Positions 1 to 9,437 of a stretch of DNA of 29,722 bases are shown piece by piece. The stretch's first letter is position 1. Each line of letters opens with the position of its first letter. Both the position numbers and the translations under genes were made by a program. Source of the DNA: CAINFV01 sp964409235 (GTDB lineage: Bacteria > Chlamydiota > Chlamydiia > Chlamydiales > FEN-1388); NCBI GenBank assembly GCA_964409235.1, contig CAYPCN010000019.1, forward strand, positions 1 through 29,722, read 5' to 3'. The notes under the pieces are model-generated. The model was not told the DNA's origin and did not search any database. It saw only the letters and a list, made by a program, of their open reading frames with translations.

Positions 1-1
1 G

Positions 2-2542
2 TTTGTTCGAAAGATCAGACACTACCTTATTACGCTTTTTGGACGCGTTCTTGAAGAAGCCTCCTCTGACGAGTTCTACCGAGCCTTCTGCCTAGCGATT
101 AGAGAACAGATCATGATCAACTGGGAATCCACAGCGACTAGCTGGCTCAATGCTAATGAACGAATGGTGTTCTACTTGTCAATGGAATTTCTCCCGGGAC
201 GTTTCCTCAATAATAACGTCATGGCATTGAAAAATAATGCTGTGTTCGCCAGAACGCTCTACAAGACACGCCGCTCTTTTGAAGAACTCGTCAGCCATGA
301 ATGCGACCCAGGACTTGGGAATGGTGGATTGGGACGACTTGCGTCGTGCTTTCTCGACTCGTTGGCCACGATGAAAGTGCCGTCTCGAGGCTATGGATTG
401 CGCTATCAATATGGGCTGTTTGAGCAACAGATATGGGATGGACGGCAGGTGGAGAAGCCCGATGTCTGGCTATGGAATGATAATCCGTGGGAATTCCGCC
501 GCGACCTGCGGAAACTGCCTGTCAAGTTCTGCGGAACGCCTGTTCGACGCCCCAACGCTCCAGATACCGAAGCGAATGATCTTGTCAACTATGAGGAAGT
601 ATGGGCCATGCCTTTCGACATCCCCATCGTGGGATATAGCAAGGGCAATGATTTTTGCGTGTCTACGCTGCGCCTGTGGAGCACCAAGGAGTCTCCACGA
701 AACTTTGAATTGCAGAGATACAATGCGGGACGCCTCGATCAGGCAGCAGAAAACACCACACTCACTGATGTCCTGTACCCAAGTGATCAGCACGAAACAG
801 GAAAGCGCGTTCGCCTCAAGCAAGAATTTCTCTTGGTGTCTGCCTCGATCCAAGATATTCTTAGATACTTTTTCACCAAAAACAGCGATATCAACCTGTT
901 CAAAGAAAAAGTTCGCGTACAAATCAACGATACCCATCCAGCCCTGTTGATTGCCGAGCTCATGAGACTGCTGACGCGCCGCTTTGGAATGTCATGGGCC
1001 GACGCCTGGGAGACAACGCAAGAATGTACTGGATATACTAATCATACGATTCTCAGCGAAGCGCTCGAAATGTGGGATCAGGGCCTGATGCGCTACCTGC
1101 TGCCTCGTCAATACCGCATCATCGAATATATCAACCAAGAGTTCTGCAATGTCATTCGCAAGCAGTTCCCAGGGGATGAAGATCGAGTGCGCCGCATGTC
1201 CATCTTGGAAAACAACCAAGTTCGCATGGCAAACCTCGCCATTGTTGGCTCACATAAAGTCAATGGCGTTGCTGAGCTGCACAGCCAAATCCTACGCCAG
1301 CGGCTTTTTAAAGATTTTTACGAGATGTGGCCGCAGAAATTCACGAACGTGACCAATGGCGTCACCCAACGCCGCTGGCTGATGTTCTGCAATCCTCTGC
1401 TCTCTGATCTCATCACGTCGAAGATTGGCGACGGCTGGAAAACGGACTTCTCAGAAATACGAAAATTTGCTCATTTTGCCTCTGACGAAACCACACAGCA
1501 CCAGTTCTTGGCCATTAAGCGCTCCTGCAAAGGCCGGCTTCTCGACTACCTGCGGCGCGAAGGGCGGCCTAGGGACGCACAAGGGCATCTTGGGCCATGT
1601 CTCCTCACAGCGGACGAATCGTTTTTGTTTGACATTCAGGTGAAGAGGATCCATGAGTACAAACGCCAGCTCTTAAATGCCATCCATCTGATCATGGTAT
1701 ATCACGACATCCTGGACAACCCTCAGAAGCCTCGGGTCAAGCGTTTTGCGCTTTTTGCTGGTAAGGCCGCTGCTAGCTACGATATTGCCAAAACGATTAT
1801 CCGCCTGATCCATTGCATTGCAAAGAAGGTCAACTCCGATCCGATCGCCAGCCAATATCTCAACATTGCGTATGTGGAAAACTACTGCGTCTCTAAAGCA
1901 GAGTTGATTATCCCAGCCGCCGATCTCTCTGAGCAGATTTCAACAGCAGGGTTTGAAGCGTCAGGGACTGGCAATATGAAATTTGCTATGAACGGTGCTC
2001 TCACCGTAGGCACTGAAGACGGAGCGAACATTGAGATGCGCCAAGAGGTCACTGACGCCTGGTGGCCATTTCGTTTTGGAGCTTCAGCAGAGGAGCTTGC
2101 CGCTCTTAGAAGCGCTGCCACCTATAGGGCATGGGACACGTATGCGTACAACCCATCGATCAAACGCGCTATTGACGCGCTCAGAGACCAATCGTTAGCG
2201 ACAGGTGAAGTTGAGCATCAGTCGATCAGCTCGCTGTACTATCTGATCCTCGAAGGGGGCTATGGCTCTCGTGGCGACAGGTTTTTTATTCTCAAAGACC
2301 TCCCAGCGTATATCGAAGTCCAGAACAAGATTGACGAGCTGTACAAAAACCAAAACGCCTGGGCTGAATATGCCATTCATAACATTGCAGGGATGGGAAA
2401 GTTTTCAAGCGATAGAGCCATTGCCGAATACTGCACGAACATCTGGGGCGTCCATCCTGTCCCCATCACTCCTGAGTACTACAACAAAATCCAAGATGCC
2501 TATCAGAAAAGCGAAGGAGGCTATGGCGTTGCCTCAAGGTGA
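2..2542 (+). CDS. glgP: Glycogen phosphorylase, 5' end cut by window edge
   Basis: Releases glucose-1-phosphate from glycogen or maltodextrin by phosphorolysis in the cytoplasm, using pyridoxal phosphate. The frame is open to the window edge, and the residues before the first in-frame Met (base 113) still read like the family (LFGRVLEEAS, then YLSMEFLPGR), so the true start is to the left. Numbered from base 113, the family's PLP-lysine motif GTGNMKFAMNG puts the lysine at about residue 623, and VQINDTHPALLIAELMR and TNGVTQRRW are also typical. The visible part covers nearly the whole 800-850 residue family length. The 3' end overlaps the convergent lipoprotein gene by 22 bp. Glycogen metabolism is common in chlamydiae. 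Family identity is secure; the exact start is outside the window. Confidence 0.96.
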   Translation, partial: FVRKIRHYLITLFGRVLEEASSDEFYRAFCLAIREQIMINWESTATSWLNANERMVFYLSMEFLPGRFLNNNVMALKNNAVFARTLYKTRRSFEELVSHECDPGLGNGGLGRLASCFLDSLATMKVPSRGYGLRYQYGLFEQQIWDGRQVEKPDVWLWNDNPWEFRRDLRKLPVKFCGTPVRRPNAPDTEANDLVNYEEVWAMPFDIPIVGYSKGNDFCVSTLRLWSTKESPRNFELQRYNAGRLDQAAENTTLTDVLYPSDQHETGKRVRLKQEFLLVSASIQDILRYFFTKNSDINLFKEKVRVQINDTHPALLIAELMRLLTRRFGMSWADAWETTQECTGYTNHTILSEALEMWDQGLMRYLLPRQYRIIEYINQEFCNVIRKQFPGDEDRVRRMSILENNQVRMANLAIVGSHKVNGVAELHSQILRQRLFKDFYEMWPQKFTNVTNGVTQRRWLMFCNPLLSDLITSKIGDGWKTDFSEIRKFAHFASDETTQHQFLAIKRSCKGRLLDYLRREGRPRDAQGHLGPCLLTADESFLFDIQVKRIHEYKRQLLNAIHLIMVYHDILDNPQKPRVKRFALFAGKAAASYDIAKTIIRLIHCIAKKVNSDPIASQYLNIAYVENYCVSKAELIIPAADLSEQISTAGFEASGTGNMKFAMNGALTVGTEDGANIEMRQEVTDAWWPFRFGASAEELAALRSAATYRAWDTYAYNPSIKRAIDALRDQSLATGEVEHQSISSLYYLILEGGYGSRGDRFFILKDLPAYIEVQNKIDELYKNQNAWAEYAIHNIAGMGKFSSDRAIAEYCTNIWGVHPVPITPEYYNKIQDAYQKSEGGYGVASR

Positions 2543-3345
2543 AGTTGGCTCTCTATGCCCCAATAGTCCAGCAGTTCTTTGTATTTCCCGCTCTTCACGT
2601 ATGCAGCGACGCCGGCATTGAACAGTTCTACCAACTCGCGATTTTTTCCTCGACGAACGGCTAGTCGCACATTCTGCGTCACAAGAGGCGGCATGAGGAT
2701 GCGAATCTTCGATCGATACAAACTACGGCTGAGTCGGCTGGCATTGATGAAATTTAAAATCATGCCGTCAACCCGCCCGGCAACCACATCGTCTATTCCT
2801 TGCGTCATGCTGTCATACGGCCATAGAAACCATGACGTTTTCGCTCCTAGAGTCACCTCCATGCCTTCGTTATAGTCATAGGCTATCACGACATTTTTCA
2901 TGTCTGTCGTTCGTAGATATGGAGAGTCTGCCCTCACCACAACCACAGTCCCACTGACAAAATAGGGCATAGTAAAGTCATAGAACTGCAACGAGACAGT
3001 ATCAACGGGAATCGCTGTTAATACCGCATCGACCTGGCCGCTCTCCAACAAGGAAGGGAAGGCCTCGGCATCGGCCATGACCAGATGGATCTTCATCCCC
3101 ACAGTGTTGGCAATCTCATATAAAAGATCAGAAGAAAATCCTATGATGCTCTGTTCAGTGCCGTATAGCTGGATATTGTTCCAACTCCGAGGATAGGCAA
3201 TGACATAGGGCGTTGTCCTTGTTCCTGCACGAGGGACATGGGGCGTGCAACCCGCCACTTTGAGCATCAACGCCAGAAGGATTGACCCAGCTATGAAACC
3301 CATCTTCCAGAAAAGCGTTTTTTTTTGTAGGCCTCCTCTCCGCAT
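2521..3345 (-). CDS. ABC-transporter amino-acid-binding lipoprotein (ArtJ/GlnH-like)
   Basis: Predicted periplasmic, lipid-anchored solute-binding protein of the family-3 (polar amino acid) type. The first 33 residues are a lipoprotein signal: a basic start, a hydrophobic stretch, then VAGC with the lipidated cysteine at 33. The rest (274 in all) shows the two-lobed SBP_bac_3 pattern: PYVIAYPR, GFSSDLLYEIANTVGMK, GQVDAVLTAIPV, YFVSGTVVVVR, VDGMILN and the C-terminal SGKYKELLDYWG. The start is supported by AGGGAGAG a few bases upstream. No permease or ATPase gene lies beside it, so the transport system must be split over the genome, as is common in reduced genomes. The ligand cannot be read from sequence; arginine or glutamine are plausible. 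Its 3' end overlaps glgP. Confidence 0.85.
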   Translation of the reverse strand: MRRGGLQKKTLFWKMGFIAGSILLALMLKVAGCTPHVPRAGTRTTPYVIAYPRSWNNIQLYGTEQSIIGFSSDLLYEIANTVGMKIHLVMADAEAFPSLLESGQVDAVLTAIPVDTVSLQFYDFTMPYFVSGTVVVVRADSPYLRTTDMKNVVIAYDYNEGMEVTLGAKTSWFLWPYDSMTQGIDDVVAGRVDGMILNFINASRLSRSLYRSKIRILMPPLVTQNVRLAVRRGKNRELVELFNAGVAAYVKSGKYKELLDYWGIESQLHLEATP

Positions 3346-3423
3346 AGCTCTCTCCCTATGGCGCTAAATCAACGCTCTTTCTAATAGACCTTTAGAATTT
3401 CGATCTACAAAATAACGTATGGA

Positions 3424-3576
3424 GCCATTTGCGATGTGCCTTTTGGAGGATAGAGGAGGACGGATCTACCTAAAGCCTCTTCACCCACATGTCAAGGCAT
3501 ATGGGCTTCGTCGATTTTGAGGTAGCTCGATCCAAAAATCTTCCGCTTCTCCTCTAAAAATCCGCATCGCAAATGG
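3424..3576. repeat. Dispersed palindromic element, copy 1
   Basis: Near-palindrome of about 153 bp with terminal inverted repeats (gccatttgcgatg at the left, gcatcgcaaatgg at the right) and a central dyad around ccacatgtcaaggcatatgg. It lies between the divergent lipoprotein and laccase-domain genes and ends 48 bp before the latter's ATG. It is in the same orientation as copy 3 but lacks the ttttggccgaa segment of the left arm. A short open frame crosses it (PFAMRIFRGEAEDFW), but this is a by-product of the repeat. Confidence 0.9.
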
Positions 3577-3624
3577 ATCGTATAAAACAGCAACTCTCGA
3601 AACTCCAGCACCGCCGAGTATCGT

Positions 3625-4353
3625 ATGATTCGAAAACAGCTTGGAACGCTCTCCTGGCTTGAGTCTGAACTTCTCCAGCCATTTCCTTACGTCCAACATG
3701 GTTGTTTCCTATGCCCTCCATCAACCAGCACCCCATTGTCATACGAGCAGATCGCCACAGCCCTCTTTGGCTCTTCTCAGACGCCGCTCATTGCCATGCA
3801 GCAAGTACATGGGAAGAACGTCGTGATTCTCACGTCACCAAAGCCTCCAGAAATGCCCTGTGATGGTCTGGCGACGGCACTCCCCAATATCGGCCTATGT
3901 GTACGCCATGCAGATTGCCAGGCATGTCTGTTCTTTGATCCAGAACACCGGGTGGTAGCCAATGTACATAGCGGATGGCAAGGGAGCGTACAAAACATCT
4001 ATAAAGAAGCCGTAGAGCGGCTGCGAGATCGTTTTGAAACGAGGCCCGAAACCCTCATCGCTTGCATCGGCCCCAGCCTTGGGCCTTGCCATGCGGAATT
4101 TCGAAACTGGAAAGAGGAACTTCCTCCATCTTTTGCTCCCTTTCAATGTCAGGAGGAGTATTTCAACTTCTGGGAGATCAGCCGTCACCAGCTCCTCTCG
4201 TTAGGACTTCGCTCCGACCACATTGAAATTGCAGGCCTCTGCACCTACTGTCGTCCAGATCTGTTCTTTTCGTACCGGCGCAATAAAACCGCCGAACGCA
4301 ATATCACCTGCATTGGGATGGTCGAACCATTACAAGAAGCTCTCAGCCAGTAA
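3625..4353 (+). CDS. pgeF: Laccase-domain / PgeF (YfiH) family protein
   Basis: Member of the DUF152/YfiH family, which in other bacteria acts as a Cu/Zn-dependent purine nucleoside phosphorylase/adenosine deaminase or as a peptidoglycan-editing factor. At 242 residues it has the usual length. Visible family motifs in order: QQVHGKNVV, CVRHADCQACLFF, VANVHSGWQGSVQNIYKEAVE, IGPSLGPCHAEF and GLCTYCRPDLFFSYRR, carrying the His/Cys metal ligands (HSGW, GPCH). ATG at 3625 is the first sensible start and lies just after palindromic copy 1. The 3' end overlaps the convergent 548-residue gene by 24 bp. The physiological substrate in this organism is not evident. Confidence 0.88.
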   Translation: MIRKQLGTLSWLESELLQPFPYVQHGCFLCPPSTSTPLSYEQIATALFGSSQTPLIAMQQVHGKNVVILTSPKPPEMPCDGLATALPNIGLCVRHADCQACLFFDPEHRVVANVHSGWQGSVQNIYKEAVERLRDRFETRPETLIACIGPSLGPCHAEFRNWKEELPPSFAPFQCQEEYFNFWEISRHQLLSLGLRSDHIEIAGLCTYCRPDLFFSYRRNKTAERNITCIGMVEPLQEALSQ

Positions 4354-5976
4354 TTGGATTGGAGTTCGGGACAATGTTGATTCTCGAGCTCGGATCTCAG
4401 CAACAATAGTATCGACAAGATCGACGGGAATGCAAGAAATCCAACCATGTTTCTCTTGTGACCACAGTACAGCGTTTACGATCTGCGCTGTCTGTTCCGT
4501 CGGTACCAGAGTGGCGAAGTGGGCGCTACTTTTCATCTGTTCAACTATATGGCTCACATGGCGCCGAAGAGCACGCGCCCATTCAGCAACGTACGGGAAG
4601 TTTTGTTCATCGAGGTCAAATACAGTCAGCTCACGGCGGATGTCTGGATCTGTGGCAGCAAAGGCAAATTTTTCTATCAAAGAACGGTACATTTGTGCGG
4701 CAGGATGGTGCCGGATGCCAATGTTGTGAAAGAGCAGTTGCACCCTCTCTCTGTCATGATGGCACATATCATTGAACAACTGTTCGACGATAGAAAGGCA
4801 AAAGAATGGATATCGTTCCTGTGGAGGGGCAAGCGTGCGAAGCTCAAAATCGCGCGTCACAAAAAGATGACTCGCTTCGAGATCCAACGTGCACGGCAGG
4901 TCGAGCAGCGTTTTCCCTAGATCAGCCACCATGTCAAAAATAGCCTTGTCATTGGCCAACATCTGCGATCCGCCTCTCCATTGCAATCTTTCTAATGTGG
5001 TGAGAAGGCTCTCTACGATTACGTATCTCCCTCGAGGATCACAGGACACAATTCGTACACAAGGAATGGCTGTGGGGCACTCGTTGACATTATGAACCCA
5101 CATCCCCAGCAGGAGTGGCGATGGGGAGATCAGCGCCATGAAGCGATCGTCATTCGCTATTTCAAAAGCTGTTACTGGAAAGTCGATGGGAAAGAGAAGA
5201 GGGATTTTCCTCCCAACATGCAGCTCTTCCTGTCCTAATGGCGTTGTCAAAGCTCCTAATGCAGATTCAGGAGGACCAAGGTCTGGCCAGGAAAGTTCCG
5301 AAAAGCCAGCTTTATATAGATTCCAGGCAAGGGAAAACGCACCTGCTCCCCGCTGTCCTGCTGATCCAGTAGGAAGGGCTTTATAGGCAGCCGCTTCACA
5401 TACAGAAAGCAAAAGAAAAGGAGAGAGAGAGGCTCCCCAGAGCTTCACGTCAGCAATCCACGTTTTCAAACGGCTCTCTGCCTCGCCGACAAGCCTGTTT
5501 TGATGAACCAAATGATCAAAGAGATCCCAAGGAATTCGAGTACGAGAGATCTCTTCAAGGATTGTTGGAGCAACCACGCGTTGCGCTTTCTCAAAGGATG
5601 GGAAATCGTCCTGCCCGCATACGAGCTGCCGCACATAGCGCAGCCGGCTCTCCCACTGCCTGTCAAAGGAGACGGAAAGAAATGTCGAAGCAGGGCGAGC
5701 AGGCTCTCCCTGGGGGGTTTCAAGGTAGCCTTTCAGCAACTCCAATCCTGCATACGCAGTCTTGATCAGGGCTTGGAAGTTTCTCTGTGCACTGCAACAT
5801 CCGAAAAACTCCGCGATACAATACAGCCGGACGACAACCCATCCAAGAATAGAAGCCCTTGGAATGAGCCACAGAGCAAAGGGGTCGACAACATACTGTC
5901 TTTCTACTTCAGTCAGGGCGTGTTGTGTGGACAGAATACCAATGTTGTAGACACTCGGCTCAAAGATCGTCATCAT
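4330..5976 (-). CDS. Unknown 548-residue protein coupled to the repeat protein
   Basis: I do not recognise a family. The open frame extends further upstream, but the likely start is the ATGATG at 5976/5973, which overlaps the last codons and stop of the upstream repeat-protein gene by about 17 bp; this arrangement normally gives translational coupling. The protein has no signal peptide and no clear membrane segment. It is rich in Leu, Phe, Trp and Arg, with a mixed alpha/beta look, and the C-terminal half has several HisHis pairs (MCHHDRERV, IRHHPAAQM). Being read with an exported repeat protein suggests a shared role, for example at the envelope or during host interaction, but that is inference from context only. 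The 3' end overlaps the pgeF gene. Confidence 0.75.
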   Translation of the reverse strand: MMTIFEPSVYNIGILSTQHALTEVERQYVVDPFALWLIPRASILGWVVVRLYCIAEFFGCCSAQRNFQALIKTAYAGLELLKGYLETPQGEPARPASTFLSVSFDRQWESRLRYVRQLVCGQDDFPSFEKAQRVVAPTILEEISRTRIPWDLFDHLVHQNRLVGEAESRLKTWIADVKLWGASLSPFLLLSVCEAAAYKALPTGSAGQRGAGAFSLAWNLYKAGFSELSWPDLGPPESALGALTTPLGQEELHVGRKIPLLFPIDFPVTAFEIANDDRFMALISPSPLLLGMWVHNVNECPTAIPCVRIVSCDPRGRYVIVESLLTTLERLQWRGGSQMLANDKAIFDMVADLGKTLLDLPCTLDLEASHLFVTRDFELRTLAPPQERYPFFCLSIVEQLFNDMCHHDRERVQLLFHNIGIRHHPAAQMYRSLIEKFAFAATDPDIRRELTVFDLDEQNFPYVAEWARALRRHVSHIVEQMKSSAHFATLVPTEQTAQIVNAVLWSQEKHGWISCIPVDLVDTIVAEIRARESTLSRTPIQLLAESFL

Positions 5977-8900
5977 CTTCTTCTTCGATCTCTTCCCAAG
6001 CTTCATCAGGTCGATCGACATCTGCAAGTCTAGCAGCAATGGACGTCGTGTTTTCGTCACTCTGTGGCTGCGCAGAATTATGGTCTGGTACAGCGTCCTG
6101 GGTTCCTTCGCGCACCTCTTCAGGAGTTCCTTGGAACATTGCGATGAGGTTCTCGTACCAGGGAGTCCCTGTTTCAGCAATGAGAACTCCTGTTGCATCC
6201 GAAGGCGAGGTTTCTTCGTCGTCTCCAGAAGGCTCTTCGGGCGTCTCTGAACTGAACGGCTCTTTCGCAGACTGAAGCCAGCTCATCAGCTTTTCATACA
6301 CCGGTGAGTCAGAAGAGGTCTCAATGATTTCATTTTCTTGTGTTTCATCAAGCAACTCAGGGGGAGGAACGACGTTTTTCGCAGGCTTCGGCTTCACTGG
6401 TTCCAAAGCTGGTAGTGGCGCCCCATCTTCAGAGAGAGTAGCAGACTCCTGCGGCATCTCCTTGGGCGTCTCATCGTCTCGTGGAGCCACTTTCATCCAT
6501 CTCGTCGCTCGCTTGTACCACGGCTCTTGGGATGCTTCCGATGGTTCTTCAGAGGACGAGAGGTTCTCATCGTCCGATATGTCAACAGGCTCTTGGACTG
6601 CCTCCTTGGAAACCTCTTCTTCTCTCGGAGTCACCCGCATCCATTTCGTCACCCGTTTGTACCACGGCTCTTGCGGCGATTCCGATTGCTCTTCAACGGC
6701 CGGCGGTGGTTCGCTGGATTCCACGGCAGCTAGTAAAGAAGAAGGCTCCTCTTCAGCGGGAGCTGAAACGGAAGGAAGTTCCTCCTCACCGGACATGTCA
6801 ATGGGCTCTTGGACTGACTCCTTGGAACCCTCTTCTTCTCTCGGAGCCGCCTCCATCCATTGCGTCACCAGCTTGTACCGAGGTTCTTGTGGCGATTCCG
6901 GCTGCTCTTCAGCGGCCGGCAACGGCTCGATCGGTTCTTCGGCAGCCACCAAAGGAGACGATTCTTCAGCAGGTACTGTAGAGGGAGAAAGTTCTTCATC
7001 GCCAGATATATCAACAGGTTCTCGAACCTCCTCTTTGGAGGTTCCTTCTCTCGGAGCCGCCTGCATCCATTTCGTCACTCGCTTGTACCATGGTTCTTGT
7101 GGCAATTCCGGTTGTTCTTCAGAGGACGAAAGGCTCTTATCGTCCGATATGTCAACAGGCTCTTGGACTGCCTCCTTGGAAACCTCTTCTTCTCTCGGAG
7201 TCACCCGCATCCATTTCGTCACCCGTTTGTACCATGGCTCTTGTGGCGATTCCGGTTGCTCTTCAACGGCCGACGGTGGTTCGCTGGATTCCACGGCAGC
7301 TACCAAAGAAGAATGCTCTTCAGTGGGCGCTGAAGCGGAAGGAAGTTCCTCTTCACCAGATACATCAACAGGCTCTTGGACTGACTCCTTGGAACCCTCT
7401 TCTTCTCTCGGAGCCGCCTGCATCCATTTCGTCATTCGCTTGTACCATGGCTCTTGTGGTGCTTCCGGTTGTCCTTCAACGGCCGGCGGTGGTTCGCTGG
7501 ATTCCACAGTAGCTAGTAAAGAAGAAGGCTCTTCAATAGGAGCTGAAGTGGAGGGAAGTTCCTCTTCACCAGATACATCAACAGGTTCGTGAGNNNNNNN
7601 NNNNNNNNNNNNNNNNNNNNNNNNNNNNNNNNNNNNNNNNNNNNNNNNNNNNNNNNNNNNNNNNNNNNNNNNNNNNNNNNNNNNNNNNNNNNNCCTGCAT
7701 CCATTGCGTCACCCGCTTGTACCATGGCTCTTGTGGCGATTCCGGTTGTTCTTCAGCGACCGGCGATGGCTCATTGGATTCCACGGCAGCTAGTAAAGAA
7801 GAAGGCTCTTCAATGGGAGCTGAAGTGGAGGGAAGTTCCTCTTCACCAGATACATCAACAGGTTCGTGAGCCTCCTCTTTGGAGGCTTCTTCTCTCGGAG
7901 CCGCCTGCATCCATTGCGTCACCCGCTTGTACCATGGCTCTTGTGGCGATTCCGGTTGCTCTTCAACGGCCGGCGATGGCTCATTGGATTCCACGGCAGC
8001 TAGTAAAGAAGAAGGCTCTTCAGCGGGAGCCGAAGTGGAAGGAAGTTCCTCTTCACCAGATACATCAACAGGCTCTTGAGCCTCCTCTCTGGAGGTTTCT
8101 TCTCTAGGAGCCGCCTGCATCCATTTCGTCACTCGCTTGTACCACGGTTCTTGTGGCAATTCCGGTTGCTCTTCAGCGACCGGCGGTGGTTCGCTGGATT
8201 CCACGGCAGCTAGTAAAGAAGAAGGCTCTTCAGGCGACCCTGAAGCCTTCTCTTCCTCCTCTGGTTGTATATTCCCACCAAGAGCGGCAACCTCCGTCAT
8301 AGAGACATACTTCGGAGAGTCTTTGGCATTATCCTCTGGCATAGGAGCGGACGGTATGGCCATACGATCGAGCCGATACGGCTGATCTCGACCGACATCA
8401 TGCAAGTCGGAAACGGCTTTTGCCTCTTTGCTAAATAGAGCCCCTAGGAAATTCTCATCCGATAGCTGCACTCTTGCCGGGGTAGCCTCAAGCGGCATGT
8501 CGAGCATATTTTCTTGGTCCAAGACGACGCGTTGCGTGCCATCCATTGACACCATCGGCGCCTGTTCGGGCGCCTCTATCGTTCTCACAGGAGGCGCTTC
8601 TTCCTCCTCTGGCACGGGCACCTCGGCCTCAGGAACGTCCTGCGGCTCTTTGTGAGAGCATGAGTCGGCTACGAAGGGTACGGTATCGCCAACCAGCATG
8701 CGTGCTTTCTCTAATGTCTCTTCGAATCGGGTGACTCGGCCATAAAAGAGCCTTGAAGCAGGGTATGAGTAGTAGACGATAGTACCTCGGTCAAGGCGCA
8801 TCATTTGCACTGTTTCGATGGACGCCTGCCCTGAGAAAACGTTGTCAGTCTCAATCTTGAGATGGACCTGGTCCAAAGTAAACGGTCTCGAAAGAAGACC

Positions 8901-9209
8901 CCTCTCATGGAGAGATGGGTCCGCGTTGATCTTCTCCACGAGCTCTTTTGCAACACTGATGAGCACTTTCCGAGCTTGATTAATAGACAGAGCTCGATAG
9001 TAGAAAAAATGCAAATCCACGCCTTGCAACTGGTGTCCGTTCACATAGGCACATGAATAATTGAGGAGAAAAGACCGAGTTCGGAACAGCTCTGCAGCTT
9101 GGAGACGTAGAAAATAATCCACGTACTGCCGATCTTGCGGCGCTGCATACCCCCCCAAAAAGGACACAACAAAACAAAAGGGAAGGAGAAGACCGTACCA
9201 TCTCTTCAT
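5960..9209 (-). CDS. Exported protein with ~70-residue acidic WYKR repeats, interrupted by an assembly gap
   Basis: Large secreted or periplasmic protein of unknown family. ATG at 9209 follows GAGGAG with an 8-base spacer and opens a classic Sec signal (MKRWYGLLLPFCFVVSFLGG, then YAAPQ). A roughly 180-residue folded N-terminal domain follows (FLRLQAAELFRTRSF, SCAYVNGHQLQGVDLHFFYY). A Pro/Glu-rich linker leads to at least 11 visible units of about 70 residues, each holding the core EPWYKRVTKWMQ between Glu/Pro/Ser-rich spacers. The tail is very acidic, ending in EEEDDDDL. The 100-N gap lies inside a unit and makes the two halves appear in different frames; a real gap of 33 + 210n bases restores one frame. 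The basic, aromatic helices alternating with acidic spacers could contact membrane, DNA or a host protein; no function can be assigned. Confidence 0.85.
6450..8240 (-). repeat. Tandem 210-bp coding repeats
   Basis: Units of 210 bp (70 codons) are measured directly from the repeated start cctgcatccattgcgtcacc at 7694 and 7904. Units near the gene's 5' half are almost identical; those toward the 3' end diverge, and two are shortened (the SDDKSLSS and SDDENLSS types), apparently copied as part of a multi-unit block. The last two motif copies (VYEKLMSWLQ, WYENLIAMFQ) are strongly degenerate. Confidence 0.93.
7594..7693. other. Assembly gap of 100 N inside the tandem repeat
   Basis: Exactly 100 N, the conventional placeholder for a gap of unknown size. 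It starts after gttcgtgag and ends before cctgcatcc. In the neighbouring intact unit these two marks are 33 bases apart. The repeat is longer than many short-read fragments, so a collapse here is expected. Confidence 0.97.
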
Positions 9210-9270
9210 TCTCTTGGCTCCTCTACAAAAGCTTCTTGTCAGACTAACGAACTCCGCAAAATTTCTCAAA

Positions 9271-9300
9271 AGAATACGCAACTAAGAAAAGTATTTACAA
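9271..9300 (-). promoter_or_regulatory. Candidate promoter for the repeat-protein operon
   Basis: On the minus strand TTGTAA and TATTCT are separated by 18 bases, about 60 bases before the ATG at 9209. This resembles a sigma-70/sigma-66 promoter, with an imperfect -35. It lies in the divergent region shared with the plus-strand gene at 9438. Confidence 0.35.
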
Positions 9301-9437
9301 GTCACTGCGCTACGATTTACAACATGAATTGAAAAGGCGTCTGTGTAAATGTCTGTCCAGAGCACATGTTCACCATCTCCGCGCTGCATAGGAGCGATGG
9401 CCCATGAACATGGACACAACCATTGGGATGGAGAAAC

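Noticed and set aside
6324..7592. Long plus-strand open frames opposite the tandem-repeat gene (up to 422 codons)
   Set aside because: They are antisense reflections of the 210-bp repeats; they lack ribosome sites, and the minus strand has a signal peptide and coherent repeat protein.
7507..7694. A frameshift splitting the repeat protein into two genes
   Set aside because: The change of frame coincides with the 100-N placeholder; a gap of 33 + 210n bases removes it.
6450..8240. Regular repeats resembling a CRISPR array
   Set aside because: The unit is 210 bp, fully coding and without spacer/repeat alternation; no cas genes are present.
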